Positions 60,377 to 64,000 of a stretch of 64,000 nucleotides of DNA are shown piece by piece. Source of the DNA: Paracnuella aquatica (GTDB lineage: Bacteria > Bacteroidota > Bacteroidia > Chitinophagales > Chitinophagaceae). Where the stretch lies: positions 1-64,000 of the forward strand of contig NZ_QOWJ01000005.1 in assembly GCF_003332885.2 (NCBI RefSeq), given 5' to 3'. How positions within the stretch are numbered: position 1 is the first letter of the stretch; every line of letters starts with the position of its first letter. The notes beneath the pieces were generated by a model. That model searched no databases. It worked only from the letters and a program-made list of their open reading frames with translations, and had not been told where the DNA came from. The translations under genes and the position numbers were made by a program.

Positions 60377-60751
60377 ATGTCCCAACCATTTTCCACACGG
60401 CAGCGACTGCGCAGTTTTGTATATGCTTTTGCCGGGCTGCGGGCCGTGTTGCGCACCGAGCACAACACCTGGATACACCTGGCTTTTACCATCATTGTGG
60501 CGGTACTGGCGGCGTTGTTGCGCATCAGCAGCGTTGAGTGGATGGTGTTGCTCATCGTGTTTGCACAGGTATGGATAGCCGAAATTTTCAACACTGTTTT
60601 TGAAAAGCTGGCCGACCTCTACACCAGGGATCAGCATCCGCAGATAAAGATCATCAAGGACATGGCTGCCGGCGCCGTGTTGTTATCCGCCATCGCTGCC
60701 TTCCTGGTGGGTTGCGTTATTTTTTTACCTAAAATATTTGCACTGCTGTAA
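60377..60751 (+). CDS. dgkA: Diacylglycerol/undecaprenol kinase family protein
   Basis: A 124-residue membrane kinase of the DgkA family with three transmembrane helices (WIHLAFTIIVAVLAALLRI, WMVLLIVFAQVWIAEIF, AAGAVLLSAIAAFLVGCVIF). The signature EIFNTVFEKLADL and KDMAAGAVLLSA holds the catalytic Glu and metal-binding residues. In Gram-positives and Bacteroidota these enzymes often phosphorylate undecaprenol. ATG 60377 is chosen because upstream frame sequence is the repeat arm. Confidence 0.93.
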   Translation: MSQPFSTRQRLRSFVYAFAGLRAVLRTEHNTWIHLAFTIIVAVLAALLRISSVEWMVLLIVFAQVWIAEIFNTVFEKLADLYTRDQHPQIKIIKDMAAGAVLLSAIAAFLVGCVIFLPKIFALL

Positions 60752-60775
60752 CCCAAATTTAGATCGGTGCTACGC

Positions 60776-60810
60776 AAAAAAAAGAGACGCAACCAGTGCG
60801 TCTCTTTTTT
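60776..60810 (+). terminator. Bidirectional Rho-independent terminator
   Basis: AAAGAGACGCA pairs with TGCGTCTCTTT around a short loop, with an A-run before and a T-run after. It serves dgkA and also the convergent gene ending at 60832. Confidence 0.88.
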
Positions 60811-60831
60811 ATATAATAAAACAAGGGCTGT

Positions 60832-63800
60832 TTAAAAATCAAGTCCCAATGCCAGGTAAGTTTGCGGCCTGCCTCTGAAGAAGCCATCCATTTGCCAGGC
60901 TGCATCAAAGCGGAGGAAATAACCCAGCAGCGTGCTGCGTACACCAAAGCCATAACCGCCTGCCAGTGGCCCGATGCCGCCGGCTTTCAGCCGCACCACA
61001 ACGGTTGGGTTGTTGGGGTCGGAGAAGTTTTGGGTGGGGCGCTCAATGCCGTTGTAGCGGCCGTTCCATGCCGAGCCCAGGTCAACAAACTGCACCACCT
61101 GGAAGTTGCGCAAAAACGCATTGTTGATGGGGCGGTTGAAGAACGATGAAAACACGGGCACCCTGATTTCACTGTTGATCGTCACGGCGTTGTTACCGTT
61201 CGAAACGTTTTGCTTAAAGCCGCGCAGGTTGAGTGCCAGTGCCTGGTAAGCATAGTTGCCCTGCGGGCGGTTGTTCGGGTCAAAATAGCGGTAGCCGGTA
61301 ACATCGTTGTCGCTGTTGCGTTTTTCGTTGTTGCCAAACTTCAGCCATCCGTCCACGCCACCGAGGTAATACACCACTTTCTGGTTGCCCCAAGAGATGT
61401 CGGCTGCACCACGCACCGCCCAGATGATGTTGCGGTAAATGGGCAGGTAATGGCGCACATCCACACCAAAGTTGAACATCAGCCGGTCGCCCGATTGTTT
61501 GGCGGTGCCGGTTTGCGTAAAGGCGTCCATGTAGGCCTTCCAGCGCAGCCCGTGCCAGATGTTCATGGTGGGGTTCAGCGTATTATCGTGCACATACTCC
61601 AGCGAGGTTTGTACAAACGTGGTTGTTGAATCCTGCACCGGCAGTGTTTCGGGGCTCACCGCACTCAGCACAAACCTGTCGAAACGCGGCCCTACGGTTG
61701 CCCGGAAGGAGCGTACCCGGTCCAGTGCATAGCGGAAGCGGCCGAGGTAATAATTCGAGATTTGCTTACCGGGGTAAGTGGCCGAAGTGCCCGCCAGGTT
61801 GTACCCTATTTCGGAATTGCTGCGGTAGTAGGTAAAACCCCAGTCCCAACGGCGGCGCTGGTTCATGAATTCAAACAGCACGTCGTTGTCGCGCAGGTTG
61901 GTAGCCAGGCGGAAGCCACCCGATATTTTAAAGTCTTCAAAAAGATCGAGTGTGCCCATGCGCACTAGGCCGTTCAGGTCGTTGCCGTTGGCCGGGTTGA
62001 TGGGGCCGGAGCCGCCCATATAAGGCTGGTATTTGTTGAACACAAATACCGTGTTGTTGAGGCTGGCCACTACGTAATCGTTGAAGAACTTGGGTGGACG
62101 GTATTCAAAGAGTTTTGCTTTTTTCAACAATGGTTCCTCGGCGGGTATTTCCGTGGCAGGAAACACCTGGCCGGTGGCGCTGGTGTCGGCATTGTCAAAC
62201 TCTGTTTGAAACACGTTGTCGTTGCCTGCACTATCGGGGCGGGTAGGCTGCGGTTGGGCCGCTGCCTGCCGGTTTTGTGCAATGCGTTGCTGCTCGGCCA
62301 CTTTTTTCATAAACTCCGTAGGGCGGGCTGTTACATTGCGGCGGCGCAGCGTGGCTTCGTCTACACGCAACCGGTAGAGGAATTTAAAGTCGCCCTGGCG
62401 GGTTACTTCGCTGATCTGCTGATTGTCGCCGGCAGTGCGGGTTTCCAGCAAACTGCTTTGGTAGTTAGTGAGCGGAAATACATAGCTCGAGTCGTTGGTT
62501 ACCGATACATAGCCCACCGAGTCAATGTCGTCTTTGTTCCATTCTTTTATCAGGCTGTCCACTTCGTTGATGGGTGGGTTGCGGAGCACTTCATCGCCAA
62601 TAAATACCAGCGTATCCAAGCCGGCACGTTCGGTGCTGAAGAAACCTGCATAGCGGTTGGCGATTCCGTTTTCATCGCTTACAAACGTAAAGTGGTACGA
62701 GTTGTACTGCGATGGATAACGGGCATTGCCCAGCCGCACATTGGTGAGCTGCGAAATCTGTTTGAAGTCGGACTGGTTCCAGTTGTCGACCAGGAAAATA
62801 TTGTAGCGGCCAATAGGCAGGGCCGTATCACTATCCCGGGCGGTAGGGCTTGGCCGGTTCGATGCAAACATGATCCCCGTTTTGTTGGGGAACGTCACAA
62901 ACGAAGGATCGAGATCATCGTACACATCGTTGGTGATCTGCTCGGTGGTCATCTTTTCGATGTTGTACGTAAAGATGTCGGTTTGCCCAGCCTTCACTGC
63001 CGAAAATAACAGCGTGTTGGAGTTGAGCATGTACTTCATGTCCTGAATCTGGTCAAACTGGTCCAGCGTCTGCTTGTTGATCTTTACGCGGTTTACCGCA
63101 TCGTACACAAAAAAGTTGATCTTGCCTTTATCGGGGTAAACCACTGCCAGGCGGGTGCCTTTGGGGTCCCAGGCCAGTATGGGGTAGTTGGGGTTTACTT
63201 CATCCTGGCGGCTGCGTACGCCGGTATGCACCAGCACTTTGCGGCTGGTAAAATTTTCCATCAGCACCACGCTGTATTTGCCTTGGCGAAACTCCGTAAC
63301 CGCATAAGTAAAGGAGCGGGGCACCGGGTTGGCGTTGAACCGGAAGAAATCTTTTTTACCTACTTCCTCGCTTACCGAAAGCTGGCCCTTGGGCACCACG
63401 CGGCGGCCGCGGATGTCTTTGAAATATTGCGCAGGCACCTCGGTCATAAAGTTGCGCAGCACTTCCTTGAATTTCATTTTGGCAATGCGCTGCGAAGCCG
63501 AGTTGAGGTTGCGGTAAATGCGGCTCAGGTACAGCAGGTAAGTGGTTTTGCTTTCGCCGTATTTGTTGCCGAAATAATACCAGAATGCATGACCGGCAAG
63601 CTGTGGCTTTTGGTAGGCAAAATGGTAAAAGTTTTTGTAGTTGCCACTCAGCATGGCGCTTTTCAGCTGGTCGTCGAGGTCGGTGTTCCAGCGTTCGCCG
63701 GCGTAGGCAATATAGCCATCGGTAAGCCACTGCGGCAGGTCGAGCAGGGTTTGGTTGGCAGCCATTTCACCCAGGTCATCGCCAAAAAGCACATTGCGCA

Positions 63801-64000
63801 CCAGCACCTGGGCAATGCCCTGGCGGATCTGGCGGCGCAGGTTAGCGTGGTTGGCATCGAAGTACACCACCATTTTGTTGTTTACCAGCTTGGTTACGCC
63901 GCCGGCGTTTTGCCAGTCGATGCCCATACCGATGTTCGACTGTTGCATCTCGTCGAAATTATTATACACCACAATGTTGGCGCGGCGCTGCAAGCCATAC
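60832..64000 (-). CDS. TolB-like propeller outer-membrane protein (5' end beyond the window)
   Basis: At least 1055 residues; the frame is open to the right edge without a start, so it is partial at the N-terminus. The N-terminal visible part (LPQWLTDGYIAYAGERWNTD) looks like a gluzincin (peptidase MA-like) helix domain without a visible HExxH. A WD40/TolB propeller region follows (LAWDPKGTRLAVVYPDKGKI, DVYDDLDPSFVTFPNKTGIM, FASNRPS), then a linker rich in Gln/Pro. The end is a C-terminal beta-barrel-like part resembling surface-antigen domains (ALALNLRGFKQ, FVDLGSAWNG, GGYGFGVRSTLLGYFLRFDA) that stops in ALGLDF. Such proteins are common in Bacteroidota; function unknown. Confidence 0.85.
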   Translation of the reverse strand, partial: YGLQRRANIVVYNNFDEMQQSNIGMGIDWQNAGGVTKLVNNKMVVYFDANHANLRRQIRQGIAQVLVRNVLFGDDLGEMAANQTLLDLPQWLTDGYIAYAGERWNTDLDDQLKSAMLSGNYKNFYHFAYQKPQLAGHAFWYYFGNKYGESKTTYLLYLSRIYRNLNSASQRIAKMKFKEVLRNFMTEVPAQYFKDIRGRRVVPKGQLSVSEEVGKKDFFRFNANPVPRSFTYAVTEFRQGKYSVVLMENFTSRKVLVHTGVRSRQDEVNPNYPILAWDPKGTRLAVVYPDKGKINFFVYDAVNRVKINKQTLDQFDQIQDMKYMLNSNTLLFSAVKAGQTDIFTYNIEKMTTEQITNDVYDDLDPSFVTFPNKTGIMFASNRPSPTARDSDTALPIGRYNIFLVDNWNQSDFKQISQLTNVRLGNARYPSQYNSYHFTFVSDENGIANRYAGFFSTERAGLDTLVFIGDEVLRNPPINEVDSLIKEWNKDDIDSVGYVSVTNDSSYVFPLTNYQSSLLETRTAGDNQQISEVTRQGDFKFLYRLRVDEATLRRRNVTARPTEFMKKVAEQQRIAQNRQAAAQPQPTRPDSAGNDNVFQTEFDNADTSATGQVFPATEIPAEEPLLKKAKLFEYRPPKFFNDYVVASLNNTVFVFNKYQPYMGGSGPINPANGNDLNGLVRMGTLDLFEDFKISGGFRLATNLRDNDVLFEFMNQRRRWDWGFTYYRSNSEIGYNLAGTSATYPGKQISNYYLGRFRYALDRVRSFRATVGPRFDRFVLSAVSPETLPVQDSTTTFVQTSLEYVHDNTLNPTMNIWHGLRWKAYMDAFTQTGTAKQSGDRLMFNFGVDVRHYLPIYRNIIWAVRGAADISWGNQKVVYYLGGVDGWLKFGNNEKRNSDNDVTGYRYFDPNNRPQGNYAYQALALNLRGFKQNVSNGNNAVTINSEIRVPVFSSFFNRPINNAFLRNFQVVQFVDLGSAWNGRYNGIERPTQNFSDPNNPTVVVRLKAGGIGPLAGGYGFGVRSTLLGYFLRFDAAWQMDGFFRGRPQTYLALGLDF

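Overview
The window looks like a chromosomal segment of a Bacteroidota bacterium, most likely from the Chitinophagaceae or a close relative. The evidence is a SusC/SusD pair with a Y_Y_Y/LuxR-type regulator, a type IX secretion (CHU_C) cargo protein, a GldB-like gliding lipoprotein beside nadE, lipoproteins with PKD domains, the Thermus/Bacteroidota type of isocitrate dehydrogenase, and TAnnTTTG-type -7 promoter boxes. No rRNA, tRNA, transposase, integrase, phage gene or CRISPR array was found. Family assignments come from reading motifs by eye; no database search was run.

Layout. 0-5 kb: mnmE, small secreted or cytoplasmic proteins, an alpha/beta-hydrolase esterase gene with one in-frame stop, and a divergent sialidase-like (BNR) protein. 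5.4-7.7 kb: a bacteriophytochrome histidine kinase. 8-11.6 kb: the three De Ley-Doudoroff enzymes (KDPGal aldolase, galactonate dehydratase, KDGal kinase). 11.6-23.4 kb: a probable beta-1,3-glucan (laminarin) utilisation locus: divergent membrane regulator, SusC, SusD, a lipoprotein with a triplicated binding domain, a PKD lipoprotein and a GH16 glucanase. 23.6-26.6 kb: a serine beta-lactamase-like hydrolase and a lipoprotein subtilase. 26.6-27.8 kb: a 1.16-kb stretch without genes but with two well-formed terminators and promoter-like boxes, so it may encode small RNAs. 27.8-38.5 kb: an Rcp-like single-domain response regulator, an acyltransferase, a secreted Tudor-knot protein, a DUF1080 protein, a desaturase, three small RRM proteins, a T9SS cargo protein, a CHY zinc-finger protein, MsrB and a DUF4112 protein. 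38.6-50 kb: a six-PAS histidine kinase, nadC, an eIF1/SUI1 protein, icd, apaG, gldB and nadE. 50-55.4 kb: a MoxR-DUF58-BatD-like-BatA operon ending in rsgA. 55.9-64 kb: small proteins, a gamma-carbonic-anhydrase-like hexapeptide protein, a class III aminotransferase, creD, dgkA, and a TolB-propeller/outer-membrane protein running off the right edge.

The most unusual feature is between the genes. Many gaps from about 38 to 60 kb are filled by degenerate arms made of short repeated words. The arms often begin within a few bases of the upstream stop codon and are often paired with their reverse complement at the far end of the gap. At least five sequence classes share this layout. In one case (51176-51648) the two arms enclose an intact gene of the four-helix-bundle/23S rRNA intervening-sequence-protein family, placed between moxR and the DUF58 gene, which are normally adjacent. 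In another (55394-55888) the arms enclose only nested palindromes. This looks like an arm-cargo-arm element that mimics the layout of rRNA intervening sequences within mRNA. It is the best candidate in the window for an undescribed system.
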